A stretch of DNA of 64,000 bases, taken from Nodosilinea sp. LEGE 07088. Lineage in GTDB: Bacteria; Cyanobacteriota; Cyanobacteriia; Phormidesmidales; Phormidesmidaceae. Shown here piece by piece: positions 37,869-47,273 of this stretch. Location of the stretch: positions 1 through 64,000 of the forward strand of contig NZ_JADEWX010000016.1 in NCBI RefSeq assembly GCF_015207395.1. The letters are read 5' to 3'. The notes beneath the pieces were generated by a model that worked only from the letters and a program-made list of their open reading frames with translations, was not told where the DNA came from and ran no database searches. The stretch's first letter is position 1; every line of letters starts with the position of its first letter. Made by a program: the position numbers and the translations under genes.

Positions 37869-38813
37869 ATGTCTCTGTTTGACTGGTTTGCCAATCGTCG
37901 AAAGTCTGGCCCCATTAGTGAAGACCGCCAGGAGCGGGAAATCGCTGATGGTCTGTGGACTAAATGTGAGCACTGTGATGTACTCACGTACACCAAAGAC
38001 TTGCGTATCAATCAGTGGGTCTGTGGCGACTGCGGTCACCACCATCGCATTTTTAGCGATGAGCGCATCCGCCAACTCATCGATGCCAACACTTGGCAGC
38101 CCCTCGATACCAATGTTCAACCCCAAGACCCGCTACAGTTTAAAGATCGTAAGGCCTACGGCGATCGCCTACGCGAAACCCAGGCCAAGACCAGTCTGAC
38201 CGATGCAGTCCAAACGGGCCTCGGCAACCTCGATGGTCTGCCCATTGCCCTCGGCGTGATGGACTTTCGCTTCATGGGGGGCAGCATGGGGTCGGTAGTC
38301 GGCGAAAAGCTGACCCGCCTGATCGAGCAAGGCACTGCCACAGGGCGACCGGTGATTATTGTCTGTGCCTCCGGTGGGGCCCGGATGCAGGAAGGCATGC
38401 TCAGCCTGATGCAGATGGCCAAGATTTCTGGCGCCCTGCAGCAGCATCAGACCGCTAAATTACTTTACATGCCTGTGCTCACCCATCCCACCACCGGTGG
38501 CGTTACCGCTAGCTTTGCGATGCTAGGCGATATCATTTTGGCCGAACCTAAGGCCACGATAGGATTTGCCGGTCGCCGCGTTGTCGAGCAGACCCTGCGA
38601 GAAAAACTGCCCGACGACTTTCAAACCGCTGAGTACCTGCGTGCCCATGGTTTTGTCGACATTATTGTGCCCCGTACCCAACTCAAGCAGACCCTGGCGC
38701 AACTCATTCGTCTGCATCAGCCCGTCGCATCACTGGTTCATTTAGATGGCCACACCAACTGGTCAAATGGCCTGAATACCGTAGGAGCAGCTCACATCGT
38801 GGCTGATTTATAA
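37869..38813 (+). CDS. accD: Acetyl-CoA carboxylase carboxyltransferase subunit beta
   Basis: This 314-residue protein starts [15 protein letters not shown] and has the N-terminal zinc ribbon (CEHC at about 36-39, CGDC at about 56-59) and the crotonase-like carboxyltransferase core ([51 protein letters not shown]). With AccA it transfers the carboxyl group from biotin to acetyl-CoA to make malonyl-CoA for fatty acid synthesis. Length and order are normal. Confidence 0.96.
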   Translation: MSLFDWFANRRKSGPISEDRQEREIADGLWTKCEHCDVLTYTKDLRINQWVCGDCGHHHRIFSDERIRQLIDANTWQPLDTNVQPQDPLQFKDRKAYGDRLRETQAKTSLTDAVQTGLGNLDGLPIALGVMDFRFMGGSMGSVVGEKLTRLIEQGTATGRPVIIVCASGGARMQEGMLSLMQMAKISGALQQHQTAKLLYMPVLTHPTTGGVTASFAMLGDIILAEPKATIGFAGRRVVEQTLREKLPDDFQTAEYLRAHGFVDIIVPRTQLKQTLAQLIRLHQPVASLVHLDGHTNWSNGLNTVGAAHIVADL

Positions 38814-38941
38814 CGGCAAAACCTTGGGAATGGCCCCCTTCGGTGGCATGATAGACATTACGAGAACGATTCGACGGGGTTCGCTCCGTTGAGTTAGCTG
38901 TGTTGATTTCATACCCAAGCCCTATACATTCGAGGAGAACC

Positions 38942-39451
38942 ATGTTGAAGAGATGCATTTGGCTAGTTGCGGTCGCACTCTTCTTTGTCGGCCACCTGGT
39001 AATGGGAGACGCTGTCGCGGCTGAGCTAGATGAGGCCACCCGTACGGTGCAGCTCAATCCTGAAGGGGATACCGTTGTGCTTTCCCTGGAGCAGGTTACC
39101 CGAGGTCGTCGTCAGTTTAACTACGCCTGTGGCACCTGCCACGTTGGAGGCATTACCAAGACCAACCCCACCGTCGGTCTTGACCCAGACTCTTTGCAGG
39201 GTGCTTTGCCCCCCCGGGATAACATTGAATCCCTGGTGGCATACCTGAAAGAGCCCATGACCTATGATGGCCTGACTGATATTTCCCAGGTGCATCCCGC
39301 CAAGAAGAGTGCCGATCTTTTCCCCAAAATGCGTAGTCTGACTGAAGAAGACCTGGTGGCAATTTCTGGCCACATTTTGCTTCAGCCGAAGGTGATTGGT
39401 GATATGTGGGGTGCGGGTAAGACACGCTTCTCAGCCCCGTCGGTGAGCTAG
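38942..39451 (+). CDS. psbV: Cytochrome c550 of photosystem II, PsbV, with altered C-terminus
   Basis: 169 residues from the ATG at 38942, preceded by GAGGAGAAC. A signal peptide (residues 1-27, ending AVAA) is followed by the mature extrinsic PSII cytochrome. The heme motif is CGTCH, and the second axial His is in VAISGHILLQPK. The body matches PsbV throughout, including MTYDGLTDISQVHP. The end is unusual: the family normally stops at WGGGKIYY or similar, while this protein has WGAGKTRFSAPSVS. PsbV sits on the lumenal side and stabilises the oxygen-evolving cluster. petE follows 202 bp later. Confidence 0.93.
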   Translation: MLKRCIWLVAVALFFVGHLVMGDAVAAELDEATRTVQLNPEGDTVVLSLEQVTRGRRQFNYACGTCHVGGITKTNPTVGLDPDSLQGALPPRDNIESLVAYLKEPMTYDGLTDISQVHPAKKSADLFPKMRSLTEEDLVAISGHILLQPKVIGDMWGAGKTRFSAPSVS

Positions 39452-39534
39452 GCTGAAGTTTGCTTCCCAGCGAGGAAAGGATAGCGCTTGCGACGGCTGA
39501 TCGCCGGAAAAATGCTGCGAGCGCTGAATAAAGC

Positions 39535-39587
39535 GGCAATTACTCTGAGGTTTTAGCCTCAAGATGCTTCACAAAGCAGGTAATATG
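39535..39587. promoter_or_regulatory. Possible PetR-type boxes upstream of petE
   Basis: GGCAATTACTCTG at 39535-39547 and CAGGTAATATG at 39577-39587 share ATTAC/GTAAT in inverted orientation and resemble the petR-petJ boxes (CAACTATTCCAG and CTGTAATAGTTG). The similarity is partial. The pair ends 66 bp before the petE ATG. Confidence 0.3.
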
Positions 39588-39653
39588 CCATAGGGGGGTT
39601 GTTTAATCGCAGCCCATTTGATTGAACTGGAGATACGAGCTTTAGAGGTAGAT

Positions 39654-40070
39654 ATGCAACGTGTAATTCGCGCCGCCCAGCGTTTGGGTCTTGTTTTATT
39701 GTCGGCTCTGCTGGTTGTGGGTACGCTGACCCTGGCCGCTACCCCCGCTGCCGCCACCAACTATGATGTCAAAATGGGGTCTGATGCAGGTTTGCTGGTA
39801 TTTGAACCCAGCACCGTCACCGTTAAGCCTGGTGACACTGTAACCTGGGTCAACAATAAGATGGCTCCCCACAATGTCATCTTTGATGCGGCTAACGTGC
39901 CCGGTGACAAAGCGCTGGCTGACAGCATTTCCCATAGCCAACTGACCTTTGCCCCCGGCGAGAACTATGCCACCACCTTTACCAGCGATATGCCTGCTGG
40001 TACCTACACCTATTACTGCGCTCCCCACCGTGGCGCTGGCATGGTAGCTAAGGTCATCCTAGAGAACTAA
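39654..40070 (+). CDS. petE: Plastocyanin precursor
   Basis: 138 residues from the ATG at 39654. A signal peptide with a twin-Arg-like basic start ([12 protein letters not shown]) and ending in AAAT is followed by the blue-copper domain. The copper ligands are His in [12 protein letters not shown], then Cys, His and Met in [15 protein letters not shown]. It carries electrons in the lumen from cytochrome b6f to photosystem I when copper is available. petJ and its petR/petP regulators are at the other end of the window. A terminator follows at 40117. Confidence 0.96.
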   Translation: MQRVIRAAQRLGLVLLSALLVVGTLTLAATPAAATNYDVKMGSDAGLLVFEPSTVTVKPGDTVTWVNNKMAPHNVIFDAANVPGDKALADSISHSQLTFAPGENYATTFTSDMPAGTYTYYCAPHRGAGMVAKVILEN

Positions 40071-40116
40071 GTCTCAGGCTTTATCCTAGGTCTATCTCAT
40101 GGACCTAGTTAGCAGA

Positions 40117-40144
40117 AAGAGTTTCCTCCGGGGAGCTCTTTTTT
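40117..40144 (+). terminator. Terminator after petE
   Basis: AAGAG pairs with CTCTT, with CC/GG pairing inside, and a T6 run follows. A separate CTAGGTC/GACCTAG hairpin at 40086-40108 stands just before it. Confidence 0.75.
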
Positions 40145-40255
40145 GCTAGAGCCGTAAATTTGCCGGGTAATGCACGACAATAGCTATCGTCCCTTGCTCT
40201 CAGGGTGAAAAACTTGAGTAATCTCGGCAGCGTCTAGAGCCACGCCATAGCGACC

Positions 40256-40786
40256 ATGAGAAACGTTCGGGTTTGCCCCCCCGACCTCCAGTGGGCTCAA
40301 GAATTTAAAGCTGAAGCAGCCCGAGTCGCCATCGTCCTGGGGAATAACGTGCTCAACATTCACCACATCGGTAGCACCGCTATTCCCAATATTTACGCTA
40401 AGCCCGTCATTGATATCCTGGTAGAGGGCGACGATATTGTCCGGATTGGCGACTGTAATGCCGCTATGGAAACCCTCGGCTATGAGGTGATGGGTGAATA
40501 TGGCCTCCCCGAGCGGCGCTACTTTCGCAAAGACAACGCCCAGGGGGATAGAACTCACCACGTACATATCTATCAGACGGGTTCACTAGAAATAGAGCGA
40601 CATCTGGCCTTTCGCGATTTTATGATGGCCCACCCCGACTGTGCCCAGCAGTACAGCGACCTAAAGCGAACCCTAGCCGTTCGATATCCCCATGACATCG
40701 ACAGCTATATGGACGGCAAAGACGAATTCGTGAAGACCATGGAGCAACGGGCGCTGTACTGGCGAGGTTTATATGAAGAAAGCTAA
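40256..40786 (+). CDS. GrpB family protein (UPF0157)
   Basis: This 176-residue protein has the UPF0157/GrpB signature IHHIGSTAIPNIYAKPVIDILVEGD, a nucleotidyltransferase-like fold with Gly-Ser and Asp-X-Leu. HHVHIYQTGSLEIERHLAFRDFM is also conserved. The biochemical role is unknown; some members resemble minimal nucleotidyltransferases. Its end overlaps the OsmC-family gene by 14 bp, so the two are co-translated. Confidence 0.88.
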   Translation: MRNVRVCPPDLQWAQEFKAEAARVAIVLGNNVLNIHHIGSTAIPNIYAKPVIDILVEGDDIVRIGDCNAAMETLGYEVMGEYGLPERRYFRKDNAQGDRTHHVHIYQTGSLEIERHLAFRDFMMAHPDCAQQYSDLKRTLAVRYPHDIDSYMDGKDEFVKTMEQRALYWRGLYEES

Positions 40787-41252
40787 AAACCACCTTTATC
40801 GGGTAGAGGTGCACTGGACTGGCAACACAGGCCAGGGAACCAAGAGCTATAGCGCCTACGATCGCACCCACACCATTATCGGTGCCAATAAGCCCCCGAT
40901 CGCAGCCTCTGCCGATCCGGCTTTTCGCGGCGACACCACCCAGTACAATCCCGAAGAGCTGTTGGTTGCCTCCCTGGCGAGTTGCCACATGCTGTGGTAC
41001 CTACACCTGTGTGCCGACGCTGGGGTAATCGTTGCGGGTTATGTAGATTATCCCCTGGGCACTATGGTCGAAATGGGCGATGGCAGCGGGCAGTTTTCTA
41101 AAGTCTTACTGCGCCCGGTGGTTACCATTACTTCTCAGAGCGACGCCACCCTGGCCACTCAGCTGCACAGTCAGGCCCACCAAAACTGCTTTATCGCCAA
41201 GTCGATGAATTTTCCAGTACTGTGTGAGCCCACTATTCAGATTGAGTCCTGA
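40773..41252 (+). CDS. OsmC family protein
   Basis: This 159-residue protein has the two catalytic Cys of the OsmC/Ohr peroxidase fold, in LLVASLASCHMLWYL and HQNCFIAKSMNFPVLCEP. The family reduces organic hydroperoxides using thiols. KSMNFPVL is typical of the OsmC-like subgroup found in many bacteria. It overlaps the GrpB gene by 14 bp and is followed after 11 bp by a hypothetical gene, giving a probable three-gene unit. Confidence 0.88.
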   Translation: MKKAKNHLYRVEVHWTGNTGQGTKSYSAYDRTHTIIGANKPPIAASADPAFRGDTTQYNPEELLVASLASCHMLWYLHLCADAGVIVAGYVDYPLGTMVEMGDGSGQFSKVLLRPVVTITSQSDATLATQLHSQAHQNCFIAKSMNFPVLCEPTIQIES

Positions 41253-41263
41253 GGCCAGGTTCG

Positions 41264-41989
41264 ATGCGGTTAACCTATGTACCCCTGCTAAACCTCCAGC
41301 GCGATCTGTATCGTCTGCCCCCGGGCCCCGATCGCTTTCAGACGTATCTGCGTACGCTAGTTGATGCTTCCCGGGGCGATATTACCCTGCCGTTGATGGC
41401 AATGAACCCGATGGCAAAGGCGCATGTGCCAGCATTTTTGGACGAGCTGATTGAGATGGATGGGGATGCGATCGCCGCTACAGCCACCGCCGCTGCTGCC
41501 GCCCAGCTCACCGATGACCCTGGCGACTACCAGGTTACTCTGGTGGTCTGTGACGATCTCCAAGGCGGCTGGACAAACCGCTACACGACCGACTTTGACT
41601 ACCGCTTTCGCCAACGACCCTACTACCAGCGGGGCTGGCTAGCGACTATTCTCTGGGTCAGCGAAATGTATGATCCAGACCAAATTCAGGCTGAGGTATT
41701 GTGCTGTATTTACCGAGCTATCTATATTCAGCGGCACGGCTATGCTCAAACCCTGAGGGACTGCATTGCCCAGGAAACCTATGCTATGGGCCAGGCGATG
41801 ACAACTACGACAACCCTGGCGGTAGATGATCTACACTACACACGCCAGGTGTTGGCAGATCTGTGGGATCGCACCGATACGGCAACCCTCCTAGCCGCCC
41901 TCTATGGGGATGAAGCGGCCCATGAACTCGGACATCCGCCGTTGGGATTGTCGGCTCATGCAGGATTGGCGTTAGCTCAAGCCCGTTAG
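41264..41989 (+). CDS. Hypothetical protein
   Basis: I do not recognise this 241-residue soluble protein. The N-terminal part (MRLTYVPLLNLQRDLYRLPPGPDRFQTYLRTL) and the Ala/Thr-rich stretch near residue 70 look helical. VTLVVCDDLQGGWTNRYTTDFDYRF and YAQTLRDCIAQETYAMGQAM are its most distinctive parts. No signal peptide or membrane segment is visible. It probably shares a transcript with the OsmC-family gene. Confidence 0.65.
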   Translation: MRLTYVPLLNLQRDLYRLPPGPDRFQTYLRTLVDASRGDITLPLMAMNPMAKAHVPAFLDELIEMDGDAIAATATAAAAAQLTDDPGDYQVTLVVCDDLQGGWTNRYTTDFDYRFRQRPYYQRGWLATILWVSEMYDPDQIQAEVLCCIYRAIYIQRHGYAQTLRDCIAQETYAMGQAMTTTTTLAVDDLHYTRQVLADLWDRTDTATLLAALYGDEAAHELGHPPLGLSAHAGLALAQAR

Positions 41990-42055
41990 GGGGATGCTGA
42001 GTTAGACAGACCAGGTCTATGGCATGGGCTGGACTTGAACAGCTAGCTATACCAG

Positions 42056-43654
42056 TTATGATCCCACGGCGGCTGCCAGAGGGCGACGCTCAGCCTCGAT
42101 AGGCGCACTCAGGGCCTCTTCCAGGGGCGCACGGCCCAGGCGCTCTTCAAGAATATCCATCACCTCGCGGCCAAAGTCGTCGGGGTTGCGCTGCCAGGCC
42201 TCCAGACACACCTCGCCCAAAAAGGCTCCTAATGGCCCTGGGTTCCAGAGCAGCTTCTTCGAGACCCAGGGCAGATGGATATCGAGGGGGTTGTAGTCGC
42301 GCTTGAGAATGTTTTTGTCGAAGGCGTACTCTTCCAGATGAGTATGGGGTTGCAGACCGATAAAGAAAATGGCGGGTTCGACCTTGTCGCGGCCAAACAC
42401 CTCTTCTAGAGCGCGGTGGTAGGCAATCGTTTGTCGAATGGTTTCGGGCCGCTCGTCGATTACATTAAACGAGTAGTTGACTGACACTAGGTCGTTAAAC
42501 CCGGCGGCCTTGAGATCTTTACAGTTTTGCAGCACCGTGCGCAGGTTGTAGCCCATGCGCATTTTCCGTACCAGCTCCTGGGAGCCGCTGGTAATGCCAA
42601 TCTCAAAGTAGTTCATGCCGGTGTCGGCCATCAGCTGACACAGCCTGGGCGTGAGGTTGTCGGCGCGAATGTAGGCGGCCCAGTGAATATCGGTCATGCC
42701 CGCATCGAGAATCTTTTGCAGCAGCTCCTCCGCGTCCTGCATAAAGCGTCGGGCGGGGATGAACTGGGCATCGGTAAACCAAAAGTTGCGCACGCCCCGT
42801 TTGTAGAGCTGCTGCATCTCGGCTACTACCTCAGCGGCAGGGTTAATGCGCACCTGTTTGCCCTCTACGACGGTGTAGATACAGTAGCAGCAGTTGTGCG
42901 GGCAGCCGCGCTTGGTCTGTACCCCAACATAGAAGTCTTGATCTTGGAGGTAATAGCCAAACTCCGGCCAGATGTTCTCGATGTAATCGTAGTCACAGGC
43001 GGTTTTTTCGATCGGGGCAGGCTCTTCGTGAATCAGGCGATCGCGCGGGGTGGTCTCTCCCGCGATGTAGCAGCGCTGGTCAGAGAAATCCTCTCCCCGC
43101 AGCAGTCGCTCTAGCAGCATTTCTCCCTCGCCTACAGAAATAATCGTGCCTTTGGGCAGACGATTGTGGAGCTGCTCATAGAACACACTGACGGCACCGC
43201 CCCCTACTACGGTGGTGACGTTTTGGCAGTAGCGCTGGGCCCGCTTGAACCCGCGCTTAATCAACCCTTGGTTACGCCACAGCTCGGCCAGATAGGTCGT
43301 AGCCATACGTAAACCGCCCAGGGCACCCCGGGCTTTGAGCAATAGATTGCGGGCGTAGAAAAATTCAAAGGCATTTTGCAGGGGGTTACCGCCGCGACCA
43401 CCTACCGGCGCAAAAATCTGAATATCGCGCCAGGAGAACACCAGCAGCGTGGGCTTAAATGCGTCAATACAGCGATCTAGGGCCGCCCCATAGTCGAGGG
43501 GAGGAACGGCTCCTAAATCAAAAATACGCTGTTCTAATGCTGGAAACAGCTTATGAACATGGTCGGCTAAGTAGACTACTCCGATGGGGAAGATAGGGTT
43601 ACAGGGTAGTCGCACGTAGAGCACGCGGGCCTGGCTGGCGGTAGGAGGAGACAT
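42056..43654 (-). CDS. B12-binding-type radical SAM protein of photosynthetic bacteria
   Basis: This 532-residue protein starts with a cobalamin-binding-like domain (VRLPCNPIFPIGVVYLADHVHKLFP and LLVFSWRDIQIFAPVGGRGGNPLQ) and has a radical SAM core with CxxxCxxC in KRGCPHNCCYCIYTVVEGKQVRINP. It belongs to a conserved cyanobacterial group distinct from the DUF4070 protein at 27986. I recall that homologues carry names linked to photosystem II high-light acclimation, but cannot verify this. Its substrate is unknown. It stands alone. Confidence 0.78.
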   Translation of the reverse strand: MSPPTASQARVLYVRLPCNPIFPIGVVYLADHVHKLFPALEQRIFDLGAVPPLDYGAALDRCIDAFKPTLLVFSWRDIQIFAPVGGRGGNPLQNAFEFFYARNLLLKARGALGGLRMATTYLAELWRNQGLIKRGFKRAQRYCQNVTTVVGGGAVSVFYEQLHNRLPKGTIISVGEGEMLLERLLRGEDFSDQRCYIAGETTPRDRLIHEEPAPIEKTACDYDYIENIWPEFGYYLQDQDFYVGVQTKRGCPHNCCYCIYTVVEGKQVRINPAAEVVAEMQQLYKRGVRNFWFTDAQFIPARRFMQDAEELLQKILDAGMTDIHWAAYIRADNLTPRLCQLMADTGMNYFEIGITSGSQELVRKMRMGYNLRTVLQNCKDLKAAGFNDLVSVNYSFNVIDERPETIRQTIAYHRALEEVFGRDKVEPAIFFIGLQPHTHLEEYAFDKNILKRDYNPLDIHLPWVSKKLLWNPGPLGAFLGEVCLEAWQRNPDDFGREVMDILEERLGRAPLEEALSAPIEAERRPLAAAVGS

Positions 43655-44207
43655 ACTTCTCAGGCTTGATATATATCTTTACGATAGCACCGTCCCTTGG
43701 CTTGGGCCGGGAAAGTCGGTAAATCTGTTTCTACTCCGAGGTCTGACCACATAATTTTTCCTATTCCATGGATCCAGCTCCTAGTACTCTGAGGCGGAAA
43801 TAACTCAGCTGTTTACTCACGCGGAAACCCTTATGAGACCTGGGTTCTCGTTCTGCCTTCTGCCTTCTGCCTTTCGGTACTAGCCGAGTCAGCCTCATAG
43901 TCACATCCTGGTGGCCCCATCATCGCCAACAAAAATCCCGTCTGCCATGGTATAAAAAAGTAGTTCAGGCTCTCGGTTTGCATAGACAACTCTATAGCAA
44001 GTTTCTACCTGCGCTCTGGCTGAGGTCGAGAAGGGCACCACCTAAAGCGATATCTAGGCAGAGGCTATTGCGAATCGTAACGTTCCATGGCTAAATGTAC
44101 TGAATAATTAAGCCGTTGTAGGGGTTGGTAGTCGCCTTTACAACAGCTGGGGATCGCAAGGTGTTACGCTTTGCTAGTGATTCTTGCAGTACTGCCGTAG
44201 AGCATCA
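43655..44207. other. 553-bp intergenic region carrying a MITE-like repeat
   Basis: No gene was found. Copy 1 of the 103-bp repeat fills 43781-43883. The rest carries the promoters of the radical SAM gene and of the DUF1830 gene. A TATAAAAAAG stretch near 43950 is AT-rich. Confidence 0.6.
43781..43883. repeat. 103-bp MITE-like repeat, copy 1
   Basis: Starts CTAGTACTCTGAGG and ends CTTTCGGTACTAG, so the ends are a 7-bp inverted repeat, CTAGTAC/GTACTAG. The second copy is at 52651-52753, the same length and nearly 90% identical by eye. A TTCTGCC tandem lies inside near the right end. Confidence 0.85.
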
Positions 44208-44546
44208 ATGGCACAAATCCTTGATCCCCTCCCATCTGACGGGCAAAGCCAAATACTCTGTTGCTACATAAACGCAACAAGTAAAATTCAGATTGCCCGC
44301 ATTACAAACGTTTCAGACTGGTATTTTGAACGAGTCGTTTTTCCAGGGCAGCGGTTGCTCTTTGAAACCGTCCCAAGAGCGATTTTAGAGATTCATACCG
44401 GCATGATGGCCAGCGCAATTTTGTCTGATAGCATACCCTGTGAGCGCCTAGAAGTAGATGCACCGGAGCCTTCAATGTTTGAGAAGCCAGTTTCTGACTC
44501 ATTGGGCGATGCCTCTGCAGTAGCGGCTGTTTCTCCGGCTAGCTAG
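44208..44546 (+). CDS. DUF1830 family protein
   Basis: 112 residues from the ATG at 44208 (MAQILDPLPSDGQSQILCCYIN); the frame extends upstream without conserved residues. The core ILCCYINATSKIQIARITN and WYFERVVFPGQRLLFETVP matches DUF1830, a small family confined mainly to cyanobacteria. A paired Cys-Cys near residue 18 is typical. The function is unknown. Confidence 0.85.
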   Translation: MAQILDPLPSDGQSQILCCYINATSKIQIARITNVSDWYFERVVFPGQRLLFETVPRAILEIHTGMMASAILSDSIPCERLEVDAPEPSMFEKPVSDSLGDASAVAAVSPAS

Positions 44547-44672
44547 CCTGGTAGATTAAGGCAAGTGTATTCGGATTTGGGGTATGGGTTTCAATATCGG
44601 TGTGTTGCAGAGGGTGGGTAGCCTGCTGCTCCTGAGTCGCCAATCAAGTTTTGCTGGTGCTATTCAGGAGGG

Positions 44673-45113
44673 ATGGTGAATCTACCTTCTTTTTTGTGGC
44701 TTTGGCGGATTGCGGCTTGGTCAATGGGGCTGACATTGACTGGCTATAGCTTATTGGCTGTTACCGGTAGTGTTTTGTCTTATACCCGATCTAAGACCGT
44801 TGAGCGCTCAGCTTGGCTGCGTCCCCTTCACATTGCCTTAGGCATAACCATGGTGATGTTGGTGCTGGTGTTGCTTGCGATCGGCCTGATCGGCACCCTA
44901 GGCGAGTATGGTAGCCTCGGGCACTCTATTCACCTGCTGTTTGGTCTGTTAGTGGTGGCTCTAGTACTGACTTCAGCTTGGAGTGCCAGCCGAATCGCGT
45001 TAGAGCGCCCTTGGGCTCGATCGCTTCACCTGACCGTAAATGGACTGTTGGGGTTAGGGCTAATGGCTGTGGGTCTGTCGGGCTGGCAGGTCGTGCAGAA
45101 ATATTTACCTTAA
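44673..45113 (+). CDS. DUF4079 family membrane protein
   Basis: This 146-residue protein has four membrane helices (about residues 10-35, 48-70, 78-100 and 117-140). Conserved His residues at helix ends (LRPLHIALGI, LGHSIHLLFGLL, RSLHLTVNGLLG) recall the cytochrome b561-like DUF4079 family, so heme binding is possible. AGGAGG lies directly before the ATG, so the GTG three bases on may be used as well. Confidence 0.75.
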   Translation: MVNLPSFLWLWRIAAWSMGLTLTGYSLLAVTGSVLSYTRSKTVERSAWLRPLHIALGITMVMLVLVLLAIGLIGTLGEYGSLGHSIHLLFGLLVVALVLTSAWSASRIALERPWARSLHLTVNGLLGLGLMAVGLSGWQVVQKYLP

Positions 45114-45187
45114 AAGGCTTTACTAATGGGCTCTAAGCTGCGCTGATGCCTTACTTTGCTCGGTTCCATGTTTTCCCTTGATGCGCT

Positions 45188-45772
45188 ATGCCTGAGTCTT
45201 TGCCTCCGACTACTTTGGCCATGGGAGATGTTGCAGAAACCCGCAAGGTTTTTTACATCTCGTCGTTAATTCGCCTGACGTTATTATTGCTGTACTTAGC
45301 GTTGATGGGCCCCTTACCGTTTTTGGCCCAGGCTACCCAGGCCGCAATACCACCAGTTGGACTCATCGTCGCGATTGGGCTGGGTTGGGCTGGGCTTTAT
45401 GGTGCCTTGAGTCAGCGGGTTGAGGTGGATAGTGGTGGCATTGAGGTGGCTTATCCAGCCTGGGTGAGGTGGCTGTGGCGGGGCGGCTGGCGCTTGCCTT
45501 GGACACAGGTGCGATCGCTAAAACCCCGGTCTACGGGGCAAGGAGGGATCGTTTACTACTTGGTGGGCGGCGACCAGCAGGCGTATTTGTTGCCGATGCG
45601 AGTAGCCGGGTTCGCTCGCTTAGTAGAGATCGTTGAGACTTACACAGGCATTGATACTCAGGATATTAAACCACTGGCTCAGCCCTGGATGTATATCATT
45701 TTGCTGGGCTTTACCCTGCTGCTACTGCTGGTCGATGCTTGGACTATCACGACAGCCTTGCAGATGACCTGA
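45188..45772 (+). CDS. Hypothetical membrane protein
   Basis: A 194-residue protein with two N-terminal membrane helices (about residues 24-45 and 52-72), a soluble middle region rich in beta strands that resembles a PH-type domain (VEVDSGGIEVAYPAWVRWLWRGGWRLPWTQVRSL), and a C-terminal helix (about 165-190). I do not recognise a named family. It lies 75 bp after the DUF4079 gene on the same strand and may be co-transcribed. Confidence 0.65.
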   Translation: MPESLPPTTLAMGDVAETRKVFYISSLIRLTLLLLYLALMGPLPFLAQATQAAIPPVGLIVAIGLGWAGLYGALSQRVEVDSGGIEVAYPAWVRWLWRGGWRLPWTQVRSLKPRSTGQGGIVYYLVGGDQQAYLLPMRVAGFARLVEIVETYTGIDTQDIKPLAQPWMYIILLGFTLLLLLVDAWTITTALQMT

Positions 45773-45804
45773 GCGATCGCATCATAAAGCGATCGCATCA
45801 TAAT
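45773..45804. repeat. Tandem pair of 16-bp HIP1-containing units
   Basis: GCGATCGCATCATAAA at 45773-45788 is followed directly by GCGATCGCATCATAAT at 45789-45804. The first eight bases are the HIP1 octamer. Confidence 0.9.
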
Positions 45805-45957
45805 CTGTGTCGCCAGACAGGCAGTAGAGCTCGCTTTCGGCACTGTAAATACCTCTGCCCCGGCTAGATCAGCCCCTGGCGAACGGTATAGTTAATGCAT
45901 TGCGTTCTCAATAACAAACTGCAAGCGGCCCTGTGCTGTTGTAATCGTTTCCAGGCT

Positions 45958-47097
45958 ATGACCCCACCTGATATTCTTCGCCTTGATAACATTACCAAAC
46001 GCTATAGTTCTCAGCTGCCTCCAGCAGTAGACCGAGTGAGTCTAGCTTTGCAGCAGGGGGAGATTTTAGGCCTGTTAGGGCCCTCGGGCTGCGGCAAGAC
46101 CACGCTGCTGCGGCTGATTGCTGGGTTTGAGCAGCCTGATGATGGTGATGTTTTCCTCGGGAGTCAATCAGTCTGTGGCACGACCTGGCTTCCTCCTGAG
46201 CGCCGTGATGTGGGTATTGTGTTCCAAGATTATGCGTTGTTCCCGCACTTAACGGTGGCCCAGAACGTAGCTTTTGGTCTCCAGGGCAACTCTCGAGGAG
46301 GGCCAACAGCTACCGAGATCGAGCAACAGACTGCTGCGGCCATCTCCCTAGTGGGCCTAGAGGGTCTAAAGCACCGCTTTCCCCACGAGCTCTCGGGTGG
46401 GCAGCAGCAGCGGGTAGCACTAGCCCGCGCCCTGGCTCCGCGCCCGACCATTATTCTGCTCGATGAACCGTTTAGTAATCTCGATGTGCAGGTGCGTCTC
46501 TATCTGCGTCAAGAGGTGCGCGATATTTTGCGGCAGGTAGGCGCGTCGGGTGTATTTGTCACCCACGACCAAGAAGAAGCCCTAGCCCTGGCAGACCGGG
46601 TTGCGGTTATGCATCAGGGCCGATTAGAGCAAATTGATGCTCCAGAGGCGGTATACGGTCAACCTTCCTCACGGTTTGTGGCAGAGTTTGTGACCCAAGC
46701 CAACTTTTTACCGGCCCAGCATAGTGCTGGCGGCTGGCTGACTGAAGTGGGCTGCTTTAAGGCTAAAACTGATGCTACCGATCAACCTGGGAGCCAACTG
46801 GGCCAGGTCGATTTAATGGTGCGCCAAGAAGATATTGCCCTGGTCGAAGATGCTGTCGGGGGGGCGGTAGTACGCGATCGCCAGTTTCTAGGCCGTGAAT
46901 ATAAGTATTGCCTGCAAACCCCTGCGGGGAAATGGCTATACGCTCGTCTGCCGGTCGGTAACCCCATTGCTATTGGCAGTCGGGTAACAATTACTGTGCC
47001 GTCTCAGCAAGTTCGGCTCTATCCACGACAGTCTGGTGATGCCCGGTTGGAACCAGTAGGTTCAACCGGCTCTCCGCCGGCAACAGCCATGCTTTAA
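45958..47097 (+). CDS. ABC transporter ATP-binding protein, iron(III)/polyamine type
   Basis: 379 residues from the ATG at 45958 ([18 protein letters not shown]). The ATPase motifs are all there: Walker [11 protein letters not shown]-loop [12 protein letters not shown], signature [16 protein letters not shown], Walker B IILLDEP and H-loop [12 protein letters not shown]-terminal TOBE-type regulatory domain (about residues 240-360) follows. It is closest to FbpC/FutC, the ferric-iron uptake ATPase. No permease or binding protein is encoded nearby, so it must pair with components elsewhere. Confidence 0.88.
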   Translation: MTPPDILRLDNITKRYSSQLPPAVDRVSLALQQGEILGLLGPSGCGKTTLLRLIAGFEQPDDGDVFLGSQSVCGTTWLPPERRDVGIVFQDYALFPHLTVAQNVAFGLQGNSRGGPTATEIEQQTAAAISLVGLEGLKHRFPHELSGGQQQRVALARALAPRPTIILLDEPFSNLDVQVRLYLRQEVRDILRQVGASGVFVTHDQEEALALADRVAVMHQGRLEQIDAPEAVYGQPSSRFVAEFVTQANFLPAQHSAGGWLTEVGCFKAKTDATDQPGSQLGQVDLMVRQEDIALVEDAVGGAVVRDRQFLGREYKYCLQTPAGKWLYARLPVGNPIAIGSRVTITVPSQQVRLYPRQSGDARLEPVGSTGSPPATAML

Positions 47098-47273
47098 GAC
47101 GGAGAGGCTAAGGGATTCAGTTGTTATCTCCGGTTTGTCTGAGGGGGTACCATCTTGTCGGCTGAGATTAACAGCCGTGGAGTTTTGCAGTAAGGTTACC
47201 CTTAGTAAGCATTCAAGGCTTTGCCTTGCCCTTGCGAGCACCAGTTGCCAGGTAACGTATCAGGTCACTGTCC

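Noticed and set aside
42527-43114. 195-residue open frame on the plus strand
   Set aside because: It is antisense to the radical SAM gene and has no recognisable domain.
47098-47273. TPP-riboswitch-like GGGGGTACC...GGCTGAGA before the SH3-domain gene
   Set aside because: The second half of the thi-box (ACCTGATCTGG and AGGGA parts) is missing, and the gene is not related to thiamine.
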